Shown here: piece after piece, positions 35,935-48,763 of the stretch | How the letters are laid out: each line of letters begins with the position of its first letter | Numbering within the stretch: the first letter of the stretch is position 1 | Assembly: GCA_024704765.1 (NCBI GenBank) | Contig: JAKMXF010000306.1 | Location: 360,620-424,619 of the forward strand | DNA: 64,000 bases | Direction: 5' to 3' | Source: Oopsacas minuta | Taxonomy: Eukaryota > Porifera > Hexactinellida > Lyssacinosida > Leucopsacidae | Notes under the pieces: model-generated | What the model was told of the DNA's origin: nothing | What the model saw: the letters and a program-made list of their open reading frames with translations, nothing else | Databases searched by the model: none | Program-made: the position numbers and the translations under genes

Positions 35935-36735
35935 TGCACCAAATTCACCGCTACCAATTTCATTATATAATTGTAATTGAGATGAATCAATTATTGGTAT
36001 TTTTTGAGTTAATTTTATAAAGTTGTCGTTCATCCACTCAGAAATATGAGAATAATCAGAAGCTATCGGAGGAAGGTGATTCTGAAATCTAGATGTATTT
36101 GTATTTGATGAACAATAGGCAGTTCTATGAGAACGATTGATTGATTTGGCATCAATAGGTGTAAATCCACTGTTGGAATGAAGACCATGAGATTTCAGAG
36201 GACATACAGCCATTTTCAGGGTTGTAGGTAATCCATCAGCGAATTTCGAATAATGTGCAACTATTGACGGGAGATTAGAAAATATCGGGCCATCATCAAT
36301 ATAGAACCATTGATCTGCTAAGGAAACAATGACAAAATGGTATGGTATTTTATTGTCAACCAAAGACAATGCATAATATCCAGCTCTCTTAGAATTTGGG
36401 CGGACTAGAAAGAGCCCTTGAGACAGCCCGTTTGCTTCCAATAAATTATTAGCATCTTCACGAGAAAGATTTGGATGAAGCCATTCTACTGATGTGGTGA
36501 GAGGTGCTGGTTTATCAACCTCAAATCTCTCAAGAATTTCCATTATATCCACTTTGTTGTATCTTTCAGCAAGCGAATATGGAATATCAGCGTCTGGAGT
36601 ACGAGGCCGAGATGGCGCGCCATGATGCAAAAGAATTTCAACTACATCAGAGTGTCCATGAACTACAGCTTCGTGGAGGGCAACCCAGCCAGTAAGAGAG
36701 TTTCTATCTTGCAAATTAGAGATCCCGGGTAAAAC
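35935..36735 (-). CDS. Shark: Shark-type tyrosine kinase, ankyrin-SH2-linker exon
   Basis: This exon of exactly 267 codons follows an acceptor ending ttctattatag and ends at GCA before GTAAGT, phase 0 at both sides. Residues 8-75 hold the end of an ankyrin-repeat array (TGWVALHEAVVHGHSDVV, then AERYNKVDIMEIL). Residues about 82-180 form an SH2 domain: WLHPNLSRED, FLVRP with the phosphotyrosine-binding Arg near 112, YHFVI, and IVAHYSKFADGLPT. A Ser/Asn-rich linker follows, then NEIGSGEFGA, the first half of the kinase glycine loop, completed by the exon at 1574-2377. The order ankyrin, SH2, kinase is diagnostic of Shark/HTK16-type kinases, which also have an N-terminal SH2 domain. The upstream exons for that domain and the first repeats were not found in the window. 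It should act at the membrane with phosphorylated receptors. Confidence 0.94.
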
Positions 36736-37299
36736 CTATAATAGAAAATACGAAATGACATATCAAATTTCTTGAATAGTAATCTCCCATCGAATTATCT
36801 CATCATTGAATAGTTCTCTTGTTAGGACTAATAAAATGAAATAACTGCCAATTTGGAATAATTATTCCTGTATAAACCCATAGATATGAACATAAAGAGA
36901 TTAAGGTGCTTACAAAAAAAAGTGGCCTCTTTTTGGGGCATGAAATTCACAATAGCCACTAAGACTATTGAAGGAAATAAGGTAATTAAATACAAGTATC
37001 TAAGAATGAACACAGTAATATAAGGACTGGAAATTATAATTTTAGGACCGGGGATTAATAAGTAGTGCATTGCAGTTGATTACAAGTAGTACAAATAACT
37101 GCTGATTATCAAATATACGGTAGATATCATTAAGTAAAGTTCAATTATGAATAGTCGAAAGATATTTGAATACAAAATATTTTCATGATAAGTTTGGAAA
37201 GTTCTTGAGGTACTGCTAAGACCAGGGATTGCAATTGTTTGTCAATATTCAATTATAACTTGATAACAATTATGGTCAATCAAGTTAGCCAATTATAAT
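36736..37299. other. Upstream intron sequence, nothing recognised
   Basis: No ankyrin or SH2 coding sequence could be read on the minus strand here. Confidence 0.4.
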
Positions 37300-38232
37300 G
37301 CTACATACCCAACCCAACATGCCCTGATGATACATTTGATATTACATCTCGTACAATAGGGACGTATTCCTGAGTCATTTTCAAGATTGTAAGATAACTT
37401 TCAGAGATATGATATATAAATGTATTATCAGGGTATGGTAAGTTGGGTATGTATTTTAGATGGGATATACTGTAGATAGGCTTTGACCAAAATTGGAACA
37501 ATAATCGAGTTAAAAGTGACATATTTTGCGCTATGTATTGCTTCTAAGTTCGAGATTTTTCCGACATATTAACTTATTAGTCGATCACAAGAATATTTTT
37601 CTAGCAGAAATATCAAGATGTATGATGTATTCCATCATATTTGCGAAACCTGATGCTAGTCCAGTATATTTACCAATATCAAGAGTAATTTGTACCTAGA
37701 ATCAACTACAGTGCACTTCTTATCCTTCTCAAAGCAAATCCTTGCTAGTTTTTGTTTACTTGGTACATGCTAGTATATATTTTGGAGGATAAAGATAGTG
37801 CGCGATTTTCCAGAGAGTCAGGAAGAAAAAATTTGGAAGTACATTCATGGACAGTTCTATCCATGGGCGAAAAAATAGTTTATCACACTTCAGCTCGATT
37901 CCAAACATAAACCTTACGTATCATATACTGTAAAATCAATGTAATAATAAAACATACCACATGTTCTGTAATCACCCAAAAACGCCCAGAATTCTATGCA
38001 AAAAAAGGAAGACAGTAAAGTAATGAATAAAGATGCAATAAATGGAAGAAATTTAACTAGAAAGAAATCATTGGCAAAATATCGGCACACCTACCTTTTT
38101 CCCATAAAAAGAATCCATGCTTATCCCTGGTCCAGAAAATAAATGTCTTTCCAATCCTAGAATTACATAGCCCACCGTGTAATCTAAATCAGGCGTGAAC
38201 GTGACATAGGTAATAGAAGTAAACAGCATTTT
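37300..38232 (-). other. Possible short exons of an unknown minus-strand gene
   Basis: Three pieces have splice-like borders. 38229-38095 is open from an ATG (MLFTSITYVTF...DSFYGKK) to GTAGGT. 37993-37958 follows an excellent pyrimidine tract and tgcatag, reads in frame NSGRFWVITEHV, and ends at GTATGT. 37470-37310 follows ctatctacag, reads DNTFIYHISESYLTILKM...RDVISNV and ends at GTATGT. I recognise no family, and the phase of the last does not fit the Shark exon at 36735. They may belong to an unrelated small gene or be chance; the first two joining in frame across a 101-base gap is the best argument for a gene. Confidence 0.25.
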
Positions 38233-38768
38233 CAGTCTATATATGATATTTATGTCTATATTTTGCCATTTACGGATTGATAAATAACCTTCATAGATAC
38301 CTTAATAATCACAACAAATCCATCGTTACGGTATTGATAGTAGGGTAAACATTATTTATTGGTTAGATTGATTGAACTGATATCAGTAAAGTGAAACTAA
38401 GAGATCTAAAACATTACATGATTTTGGAAGTATTTCGAAAACATAGGACAGTATTTCTGAAAAAATTCATCGGAATATGCTGTTAGAAATGCTGAATTTG
38501 AATAATTAAATTACTATCCTATATTTCTCAGGCTTAGAGATTGACTCTATATATTGTTGTCAAGGAATTATTAGGCATTATATAATATCTATTGAGGATT
38601 GAAATGATTTATCGCTACTTCTGACAGACCCAAGTAATCTCAAACAAATTTAATTTGCATGAATATCCATAATATAAACAAACATTTTGTGCAATGTAAA
38701 ACATGGATTCTTGCTAAATATATATTTGCCATTCGACAATTTAGCTAGTTCCATATAGTAAAAGGTAT

Positions 38769-40200
38769 TTGGGTAAACATCGAAAAGTAAACGACAAGGA
38801 GTGGGAATTACGTTCTATGTTCATAGAAGGCCAGAATGACAAATCGATCTGTGTAATCTGTATTGAGATAGTATCAGAAAAAGTCAGGAAAATTGGAAAG
38901 ACATTCACAGCAAAGCATAAAGATTTTAATGAAAACTATCCTCTAGACTCACATCTAGGAAGTTTGAACAGCTACAATAATCTTAAATTCGAGGAAAATA
39001 TTTTTGTGAAAAGAATTAAACTAGAAACAACTTATAATGACGTATCAGCTGCTCAGATTATTAGTATTGCACTTGGTGAGTGAACATATGTCACTGGCAC
39101 AGCTCAGCTGTGCGTGTTCGTTCGATTCCTAAGAGCCGATTCAGTGATTGATGAAGAGATGTTGCAACTTATATCGTTGCCCACCACTGGAGAAGATATG
39201 ATCAGAGCTCTAGTAAATTGTCTAAAAGTAAAAAATATTTCATTTGACAAAATATCTTCTTTTGCTACTGATGGGGCACAATCTATGGTTGGTTGCCACG
39301 AGGGGCTAGTCGCAATACTGCGTAAAAGTGGATTATTCCCAAATTTTGTAGCTTACCATTAGCTTATTCATCAAGTAGTGCTCTGTGCAAAGTATGCCAA
39401 TATTGGGGATGTAATGTTAACGATTATCAGAATTATCAATTTCATTCGTAACAAGAGCATTGAATAGAAGAATTTCGTTTCCTGATGAATGAAGTGAAAT
39501 CAGAGTATGGTGATCTGCTGGTACATTAGAGGTTAGTGGGCTCTCATGTGGACGGATTCTGGAGAGATTCAGTGCTTGCCTACCACAGATCCTTATATTC
39601 CTAGAGAACAAAAATAAACATGTTCCTCTGATATACCCATTAAAAACCTTCAAAAGTAAATTGGAATATCCTACTGAAATAAGTTTGTCATCTAGTAATG
39701 TTTCAAATACATCTAAAGTATAGTAAGTTGAAACCATTTAAAGATCATTTTTGAAAAGTGTAATGTTACACACTTTCCCAACCTGAAAATACGACAGAAT
39801 ATGAAGGAGTTGATACTGTTGAATTACTAGAAGTTGCAAAGTATATAGGATATATCATTGGAAAATTTGAAATTCGTTTTCAGAATTTCGTGAATGAAAA
39901 AACAAGTAAATTATAGCGCAATCGATTTGAATTAGAAATTGAAGGCCTATAAGATTTGGACACCCAACTTGACAATTAGTTGCCGAAATGGAATTACTAA
40001 CCATTTTGATGAGGATTTGAGGAAAGTTTGTCCCTAGAAAGATTTAAAACAGCTTTACGATTCTGCACTGGATTTTTCGAAAAGATTCCTAAGAATGATC
40101 CCCTAAGAAGACAAAAATGGGAAATAGGAGAATGTCAATGATTCGCACGAAGTATGTTGGCGAACAAGCATTATCAAGGATGCAGAATGTAAAAAGTTCT
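38769..40200 (+). pseudogene. hAT transposase remnant of the GTF2IRD2/EPM2AIP1-like type
   Basis: The plus strand starts near 38775 with RKVNDKEWELRSMF, a BED-like finger CVICIE...TAKHKDF, and NIFVKRIKLE. It skips part of the domain and resumes at 39090 with YVTGTAQLCVFVRFLRADSV, TTGEDMIRALVNC, FATDGAQSMVGCHEGLVAIL and, past a stop, LIHQVVLCAK and NFIRNKSIE. Then, frameshifted, come NEVKSEYGDLLVH and later decayed helical pieces to about 40.2 kb. The phrases DGA.SMVG, H..IHQ..LCAK and F......SEYGDLL are the hallmark of the hAT lineage behind vertebrate GTF2IRD2 and EPM2AIP1. Several stops and an internal deletion make it dead. Ends were not found. Confidence 0.72.
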
Positions 40201-42409
40201 AAGAAAAACCGTTTTTTTGATTCTAACTTTAATACTTTGATGATTGCAGCAAAACACATTATACGGGCAATATAACTAGCTCTTCAGGAAATGAACAAAT
40301 TTTACACTAGAATATTTTTCGCTTAGTTTCTGCAATCTGAATTTCCAGTAATTGTGCAATGATATATACTAGTAGATATACGATAGAATGTTCAACCACC
40401 AATGAGTAAATAAATTTGGGCAACAGAGGAACCAAGTTTCAGACTGTGAGGGTAAGAAGTGTAGTTTCAGTTTTGACATCACTACAAGACAGGGTAGATA
40501 TTAATCAATGGAATTATAGCTTGAGACTCCTTCATGAATATAGGAGAATATCTCAAATTGGTAACTTCCCTAATTAATCCTTCTGAAAAAACATCGTGAG
40601 AGAAAGTTCAGACTAAATTTATCTTGTTTTGCGACTAATTGAGAGTGGAGATTTGATTCATTGTGATAAATTGGAGGATTTGTGTTAAGAAAATACGAAT
40701 ACATCCTAGTTAAAAATCCATGGGCGAGCATTACCCCTTCTTTACACAAAGTACTCTAACATACTTTCATGATAATTGGAGAATACAATAATGGTAGATG
40801 TTTACAGAAACTCTCTGAAGAACGTTTGGAGGCGTATAATAATTTCGGAAACCGGGAGAAACTTCTTTCACCGCAAGGTTTGCACAGAGGTGCCACAAAC
40901 ATCCAGATTATTCCAAAATCGTCAGTCCAGTTTTCATGCTGATTTAGAATCTCCATCAGAATTTACTAATCTAGAGAATTTGTTCTAAAATTTCTGAATT
41001 TTGATGCGGAATTTTCGAGAACAACAATTTGCAAATTTTGAATGCTCTGCGTCAAGTTACAATCCAATCATTCTTCAGTATTTTAAGTCATTTAGCAGTC
41101 GAACACATTACTGTTCATTGAAATAGATATTATATGATAGTATTGATGTTGTGCATATAGTACCCGAATCAGAAAAAAATTGTTCCATGAATACACAAAA
41201 ATTAACATTTGGCTGTTGCAAAAAGTAATATTGAACATCCATAGACTCCACTTAATAGAGCCATCTGTTAACCTTGAGCCACCTGATTAATAGGGTCACT
41301 TGACCATGAACAGAACCATCCCAATGGTTGCAACTTTCTCTACATAATTTATGAGGCTAACTGCTGAATTCTTACTGGTAACTATGTAATCTCAAGTGTA
41401 TGTATATGTATATTTCTCTAACAATTCAAATCAGGGCTAAAATAATATACTATAAATTGATAATTTCATATATCCTCTGGATTTCTCTTCCACAGTGAAC
41501 ACATTCTTTTGGGTCTTGAGGTTGGTTTGGAACACTTTTTGAATGTGACGGACTTGGTTACTCTTGGTATGTGATAAAGCAAATTGATCTAAAATTAGAC
41601 AAGAATACGAACCACTGACTTGACTATATGGTTTCATCCGATAGGGACCGTATACCGCCAAACTGTGCCCAAATATCTACGAAATCTGGGAGATGCTGAT
41701 AGATTTTATGTAGTATCACTGTTGGCTGAAAATCGGAATAATCTTAGAGAAGAGCAAGTTGTCCAACCATGTCTCATATATGCAAGGGCCAATTTTTGTC
41801 AGGATTTCGACAAGCCAGTAGATCTTTGATATCTGCCCACAATCAGAGAACTTCAGGGACCGAATGTTGATGCCTGCTCTGATCCATGGACGTTCTCTCT
41901 CATGGCATGTCGAGCTAAAGAGGTCACATCAATACCTGTAAAGCAAAAACATTGGTTTTGTTTAATGTGGATTGCAACTAATGATTCAAAATCTTCATTA
42001 GAGATATTCACTTGGGGAGGGATCAGTAACTTGTTTATACAAACCCATCCTGCAATGGAGTACAGGTATTGTTAGTGATTTCACTGGAATGGTAATATTC
42101 AGACGAGGGGGAATTCATTATCTTTGAAATGCTTAATCTTTTTGACCAGTTTGAAGTGTTCCATTGCTAGTGTACACATTCTAGGTCCTTCTTTAGAGGA
42201 AATGCTATATCTAGACAGACCATCAATAATCTTTCAAGTCATCGTACACCAAGGGTATGCATTCTGCAAATTATTCTTGGCACCAGCCAAGAATAAGTTG
42301 GATACACTATATATCTCCACTAAAAATAATTTCTTGATACTCAAAAATATCATGCAGATTAGATAACATAAAGTGAGCTTACAGACACCTTAGCTGAGAT
42401 TATTGCTGC
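40201..42409. other. Repeat-rich spacer, no gene recognised
   Basis: It probably contains the decayed C-terminal third of the preceding hAT, but I could not follow it. Overlapping open frames on both strands at 40756-40988 have no recognisable domain. Nothing else can be supported up to the C-rich/G-rich end of the next hAT. Confidence 0.4.
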
Positions 42410-43323
42410 ATAATAAGGGGGGGGGGGCAAGGGCACCATGGCCCTCCCAGAATTATTAATTGGATGAGCATTCAAAATCATCTTAACGAACTTTATGCCT
42501 CTTTATCATGGAAATAAAATTACTAGAAAACAATTCAATCTTTCGATTACTTTTCGACATTTCATTAATGATTTTTTCTGGTTCTTGTTGGATCTCACGT
42601 CCATGGACAGAAATTAAAGCAAGGCGTGTAAACCTTTCTTCTTCCATCGAGTTCGTAAGATATGTTTTTATGAGCTTCAGGGTCGAAAAAGCTTCTTTCA
42701 CTGGTTGCGGAAAATAGCTGGTATTAAGTCTTGATTGTAGTGTACTAATGACAATGAGTCAACAGTGTTTTCAGGAATTGGTTCGCCCTTTCTTTTCTTC
42801 ACGATCCAAATTTGTTCCCATATTATCATCTGTGGCTCGATTTCAGAATAACTAAATGGCATTAATGAGTGCATAGGCTTTATTACTTTTGCAATTCATC
42901 CAAAGGCATTTCCTTCCTTGACTTGTAAGAAGTTTCTGAAGTGTAAAAACCTTTTGCTTGTGATTCAAAGAACCTCAAATTCATCTGTTAATCAGCCACT
43001 AGTAATATTGAATACAAACACATTTTCAATAAAATAACTCCTCTTTTCCAATGAACTCGGGGTTATTGCTTGCATTAGCTCTTGGCAGAGTCACTGACGA
43101 GCAAAAAGTTTCAGAGTTTATTTAGCTTTAGTGTAAACTCTAGTAATCGCACTATCTTGATACATTTCCTTTTCTAAAAGGAAACACATTTTTAATATGT
43201 GAACAAATATCAGCCTCCATTGTTAGTGATTGTAATTGTCTCGAAACCGTGAGAAAAAGAGAATGCATGCCTATACTCCTTCATATTTTCCAGACATAGC
43301 AGTACACCATCCAAATCTGGTCC

Positions 43324-45782
43324 ATAGCATTCTATATACTAAGGTAATGGCACTCTATTGAAACTATGGACCATGGATTGTCATTATCATCGACTTTCAA
43401 AGTATAATGTATTATCCATAGGATGATTCTACTGCGCTCCTTGTTAATTATTAATCATCAGATTAAAAAATTTACCACATCCGGCCTGATTTATTTAATA
43501 TTAGAATATTAGAATATTAGAATATTAAAAGTCAACATAATAGATTTTAATAAGTCAAACCATATATTTAACAGTACAATACGTACATGTAGTATACAAT
43601 AAATAACATAATACATTCTCTTAGTAGTAGTAACAGTAATATATTATACTATCATAAACGTCCAGCTGAACATAGCAAATCGAATAACAATACAATAGCT
43701 TCAGTCTTCGACACAAACTTCTAACAGTAAAATGATCTAAAAAGAACATAGAAAAATTATTTGTATTTTTTAAGCTTACTTAGTATTATCCCTATTTAAA
43801 ACCATAAAATTGTAATTGAGGACTCTCTTCGAGAAAATTATATTTGACCATGTAACACATAATTTCTTCAATATGTCCCGATTCCAAACGCCACAGGAGC
43901 AACAATCATTCCAAACATCAGTATATTTCTCTGAAATGATTGTTATAGAAATGAGTACCAACAAACTATGGGACTATGCAGAATAGAATTTCTTGCTGAG
44001 GGAATCATAGTTATCTATCATCAGAAAGGCTTTATACAAGATAGTAACAGACTTTACTACACAAGAAAAAGGATATTTAAGAGAACCTCGATCTACTAAA
44101 TTAATAAAAGTATATTGAGAACCAACGTCATTGTTAACTTCTAGGAGTCTATCTGTTGTTAAAAGATAGTAACAAGATTGACAAGTACTTGACTTTCTTA
44201 TGTAAGAGAAGACTGCATATCCTGTTATATAGATGAGGCATTCAATCTGAGAAACTTCTAATTCAATGAGCGACGTATCATTCAATATAGTCATATAAGG
44301 TTCTATGTTTTAAACAAAAGACCAGGGTTATGATGTTATAACGTCGAGCATGTTTATCAATGTTTAGATATTTCAACTGATCGAGCAAGATAGTAAGACA
44401 AATTCGTAAAGGAGCCTCAGCGATTTCGAAATATAATTCGGAATCAGTGTGCTCTAATGTATCAAAAGCTTGACCAAGACTATGAATAGAGTTCTCCACA
44501 TGTTGTATCAGAGATGTTGCAGAGGTATTTGTATTAGTACTTGGAGATATTTGAAATAAATCAACTTCCTGTATAATGTTTTCTAATAATCCAATATCAT
44601 TTATTTAGGAAGACGAGAGTTGAATTTTGTTCTTTTCTTTATAAAAAGACTTACAAAATAAACTTTCATCAACAATTATATATCGTTCGATAGTGGAAAC
44701 CTCGTCACAAAAATGAATATTAAGAAATAGCATGTTAGAAGAATCAGGGCGATGGAAAAGCCAACCGTTTGGAGTTCGATCATGTGCAACTTAGATATAA
44801 TACAACTAAGACTCAAATCATGAACTTAGCTTCGGTCTGTTGAAATTCTGCTCAACTTTTCTTTTATACATCCTGCATCCTCTTCTCCTCCTTATCGTCT
44901 AGAGATATCTGTGAAATAAGTTGGACAATTTGGAAAGATGCTAGGAACTGCAAATTTCTTAAGAACAACTTTTTCCTGGGCATCTTGCTCATCTCAACTC
45001 CGTTATCATATTCAATATTCCTCTCGATATCTTCTTCACAGAAATTTATGTATATAGACCTATAAAGATAGAAATAATTATACTATATCACAGACAAATT
45101 TCTAATAACAACTTACCAAAAATCGTTTATTCTCCTCATAGTCTCCTTTCGGTCGATTAATCGCTCGAAACCACTTTTTCACCAGTTTCAACATCAGTAG
45201 GAAAGGAAAAGGTAGGCACATATGAATCACCTTGACTGTGATAATTCGACTTCCAACTAGATACTAGGCATGTCATATTGAATATGCGATGATGCGGTAC
45301 AAATATTGCAGTAATTGGAAGAAACGAAAATATTTACAATAATTATTATGCATTATCAACATTGAATACAAAATTTATGGGTGGGTAAAATATTTTTCAT
45401 ATTAAGACGTTTAAGACACAAAATTTCAAAAGTAATCGCAAATATTGATGCTAATACATAGTTTGTATGCTGTTACATAGGATTTCTATCCTCATAATGA
45501 ATTATAGAAATTCTTACAGCACTAAAGGCGATTAATTCGCGAGAAGAATACGACTGAATTGGATACTCAAACATGAGCAAAACTGAAGTTTCATAAATCA
45601 GGCAAAATTACACCAAAATATGTTCTAAGGAGTAAGCAGTTGTTGGATTCACATAAATGTTGAAATCAGTTTGATATATTAAGAAATACAAAAGTTATGA
45701 TGTAAAGTAGTCCGATGATAATGACAATCCATGGTCCAAAATTTCGATTGAGTGCCATTGCCTTAGTATATAGAATGCTATG
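43324..45782 (-). mobile_element. P-like element inserted in a hAT gene, internally deleted
   Basis: The inverted ends share ATAGCATTCTATATACTAAGG, AATGGCACTC and GGACCATGGATTGTCATTATC. Flanks are TCTGGTCC (43316-43323) and CCTGGTCC (45783-45790), 7 of 8 identical, fitting P elements' 8-bp duplication. Minus-strand coding: a THAP-like first exon (PFLLMLKLVKKWFRAI) up to GTAAGTTG near 45117, FCEEDIERNIEYD, KKFAVPSIFPNCP (the AVPxxF motif), TPNGWLFHRPDSSN, SLGQAFDTLEH, KHARRYNIITLVFCLKHR. The catalytic middle is missing and it resumes at GYAVFSYIRKSSTCQSC, LVDRGSLKYP and DVWNDCCSCG. It is non-autonomous. Coding is too diverged from the other P copies here to be the same subfamily. Confidence 0.82.
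43498..43527. repeat. Tandem repeat, 8-bp unit ATATTAGA
   Basis: Three full units and a partial one, inside the left subterminal region of the P-like element at 43324-45782. Possibly slippage. Confidence 0.9.
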
Positions 45783-46287
45783 CCTGGTCCTCAAAATTAT
45801 TCAAATCTAATCCAGTAGAAGTACAGAATAAAATGATTGAATTTGCTATTCCTTCTCCTGTGAGATCTGTTACAGTAATAAAGCCAAGAAACACTTCCTT
45901 TAAAAACACTGAACGATCATTCGAAAAACATACCAAACTGAAATTGAGAGCTGGAACAACATCAGATTCATCCGCTAAAAAAGAGAGAATGGTACACTTT
46001 TCTGGACTTTTGAAACGATTCTTTGGACATATCAATGTTCTACAAATATTGATGATCTCGTTCTGGACCATTGGACTCAATATTTAGAATTTGATCCACT
46101 CGAGTCGCGGTGGTGTTTCAATACAATGTCTCCTGCTCTTAGGTGTAATCTTAGTGCAGCACGAAAGTTTCCATCGTTTTCTTTCTGCTCTTCGATATCT
46201 AGTAGCCTAGATTCACCCCTATATCTGCTAAAGGATTACTCCTGTCTACCCATAAAGAGGACAATCGAAGATCAAAATAATCCGCAT

Positions 46288-48763
46288 CGTGACCTACGTA
46301 ATAATAATGCCTGTTCACTGGAGTAAAAATTTGGACTATGGATGCCGGTTAAGGCCATTAATTGGTATTACAAATATAGATGTATTAGAAGGTATTCATC
46401 CAATTCGTGAATTTAGAAATTGTTCCTGTACGATTTTAAGGACCATGGATTTCGATGAAGGCTTATAAAACACAATTTCTTAGTAACCCATAGTTTGTAT
46501 ACTCTTTTGTGAATCAATCTTTTGCTACATTCGATTTATTTAAAGAATACATTTACGTACTCACAATCCGTTACCCCTTGCCCTCTTGTAGTTATATCTG
46601 AGTAATGCGTTTCTCCATCGCGTTTTATCATGTTTATCGTACATATATACATTTCTTTAATATACATCTCGACCTTTCCTTGTAATATATATATTAATCT
46701 ATTATACTTTCGATTAGCTTGTCATGCCTAATAAGTGTTCAATCCCCGAACTGTGGGATCAGATATCAAAGAAAAACAAAATTCAGCAGAAAGCTATGAC
46801 GTCAGAATATGATATATAGAAACCTTATAGAAATTTGAATGCACCAAATGATTCCTAGCATATGATGACCTTTATGCTGATAATACATTATATATGTCTA
46901 TTTCAAATGAAAGTACCCATTCTTTACTAACTCCCATTTTAAGCCATTGTGTGTAAATCATCTTTTACATTTAAGGACGGAGATAATAGGATCTTATCTA
47001 GAACCTACTGATCCTGGTAAAACTGTTTTCGCATTCATTGTATACAGTTTGTCGAAAAATAGTCAACTATTGTTCGTTTACTTCATTGTGCTAATGCATC
47101 TGCTGTTGAACTATTCCCTATAAACAAAACAGTTAATCAAGATATAGAATCGAAGCCTATAGTCTCTTTGTTCAAGTTTTTTGTACAGCTAATTATCCTA
47201 TTAATGTAAATATCTTGAAGTTATTTTCTCCAAACCGAATCTTAAAACATACATTCCTCACCCTATTGACATAAATTGATCATTGTTTTGCTCTTTGACT
47301 TTGTACACATACTAAAGTCTATCCGTAAGAACTGGCTAAAACAAAAAGATTACGATAAGACTTCTACTTATCCCAATTTTGATCAGATCCACGTTGAAGA
47401 CACTGCAGTTTCTGAAGAGAAACGACAAGTGTACATAAGTGATCAACACGCAGTTGCTAAGTTAGCTTCAAGGTTAACTTCTAAAGTTTGTTGGCCTTCT
47501 ACATTTGAAAGACAGAAGGTTAATTTAGCATTAAGGATATTTAATGGATCAATAGCCGCTGCATTGAATGTTAACAACCAATTGCGATTGCATCTGTGCA
47601 TGGTTTGGAATATCTTCAATATCGATATTGTTGATAAGGGTATTCTTGTAAAAGATGAAATTTACATTCCACCAACCAACAACGATTCTAGATTTAGTTT
47701 TCCCCAACGTGTAGTTAATTGGGCAGATTGTTGGCGGGCAATCCTTAACAAAAATGGTAAAGTAAGTCCAAACATTTATAAGTTTTCGTCACTCTTGCCG
47801 TACACTTCGTCTATTTTTAACAATCTCACTGAAAATTGTGGATATTCGTATGTACTGTCTTCATTTCTGCAAAATGATCCCGTTAAGCATCACTTTGGCT
47901 TATACTGAATGATGTCAGGAATACAATACAACATTAGCCCCTGCCAGATACTTGAAACAGAACGAAGGTTGAAATTGTCCAGAATACTTGAATTAATTTC
48001 AGAAAAACCTGCAGAAGAAATAATTCACTAAAGGACATCTTACAATCATGCTCATCAACTTGTAACCAAGACCCTCCTGTTTCTTTCAACTCTGAAATTT
48101 TCACCCCGATACTAAATGGCCAAGTAGTTCTGTGACCAACGCAATTATTACATTATGGAAATAGTTCTCTGGTATTGAGAATCAAAGAGGCCAATAAGTA
48201 GTTTTGTTACCGATCCATCCAGAAAATTCTCATCCACTAACCAATTACAGTTTTAGAGAATTAACGAGCTGATATATGGAGAGATATGTCCAACAGTTGT
48301 GGTAAACAACCAAATTATTAACCTCTATCTCATCAAATTAAAATATGAATGCTTTGCTACCCTTGAAGTCTGATGTGGAAAACACTCAAAATTGAAGAAA
48401 TTGAAAGCCAAATAGTTCCTATGTATTTTGCCTCCAAACCCAACTCATATTTCTCTAATGTATGACATATTTTATGGTATTCTTGTATTAAAGCAGTGTA
48501 CATTTTCTCGTGTATTGGTTTAATACAAGAATACAATCGACTGTTAAAATTCAGCAATCTTTTATCTAGGTATAACATGTATTATTATATAATCAATGGA
48601 CTTCCAACAGCATTCATGGTCCTTAAAATCGTACAAGAACAATTTCTAAGGTCATGATTTGGATGAATATAATTTAATATACATCATTATTTCTAATAAA
48701 AATTAATGGTCACGGTCCAAATTATCACTCCAGTAAACAGGCCTTGATATAACTTAGGTCACG
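46288..48763 (+). mobile_element. P-like element, same family as 56848-60474, internally deleted
   Basis: It starts CGTGACCTACGTAATAATAATG and ends with the complement of CGTGACCTAAGTTATATCAAGG, the family's terminal repeats. Flanks TCCGCAT and TCAGCAT agree in 6 of 7, a probable worn duplication. The THAP start MPNKCSIPE is at 46724, after which several hundred codons are missing. Then follow EPTDPGKTVF (near 47010), and from 47276 to 47908 an open stretch LLFDFVHILKSIRKNWL (third acidic residue and D-x2-H), VNWADCW, YVLSSFLQNDPVKHHFGLY. The expected Glu of QNDPLEHHFG reads Lys here. The tail (DIWRDMSNSCG) decays to about 48355. At the site of the stop in the better copy this one has CAA. 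Confidence 0.87.

Larger units (their letters stand above)
42410..46287 (-). pseudogene. DUF4371/ZMYM-like hAT transposase split by a P element
   Basis: Minus-strand N-terminal part at 46287-45791 in several frames: NDGNFRAALRLHLRAGDIVLK, SKYLSPMVQNEIINI, then SFLADESDVV, FLGFITVTDLTGEGIANSI and TGLDLNNFEDQ. There it is cut by the P-like element at 43324-45782. It resumes at 43315 with FGWCTAMSGKYEGV and, after decay, reads IPENTVDSLSLVHYNQDLIPAIF, then KEAFSTLKLIKTYL and EEERFTRLALISVHGREI to the stop at 42483. The usual 15-residue stretch with LPVS..SSER between IPAIF and the AFSTLK block is deleted. A G-run (42418-42427) and a GGGC/GCCC-rich stretch just beyond may be the element end. The N-terminal end is lost at or beyond 46287, where another P-like element begins. 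Confidence 0.78.

Noticed and set aside
36736-37299. Further Shark ankyrin or N-terminal SH2 exons
   Set aside because: No ankyrin or SH2 signature could be found on the minus strand; these exons are either very short, lie elsewhere, or are outside the window.
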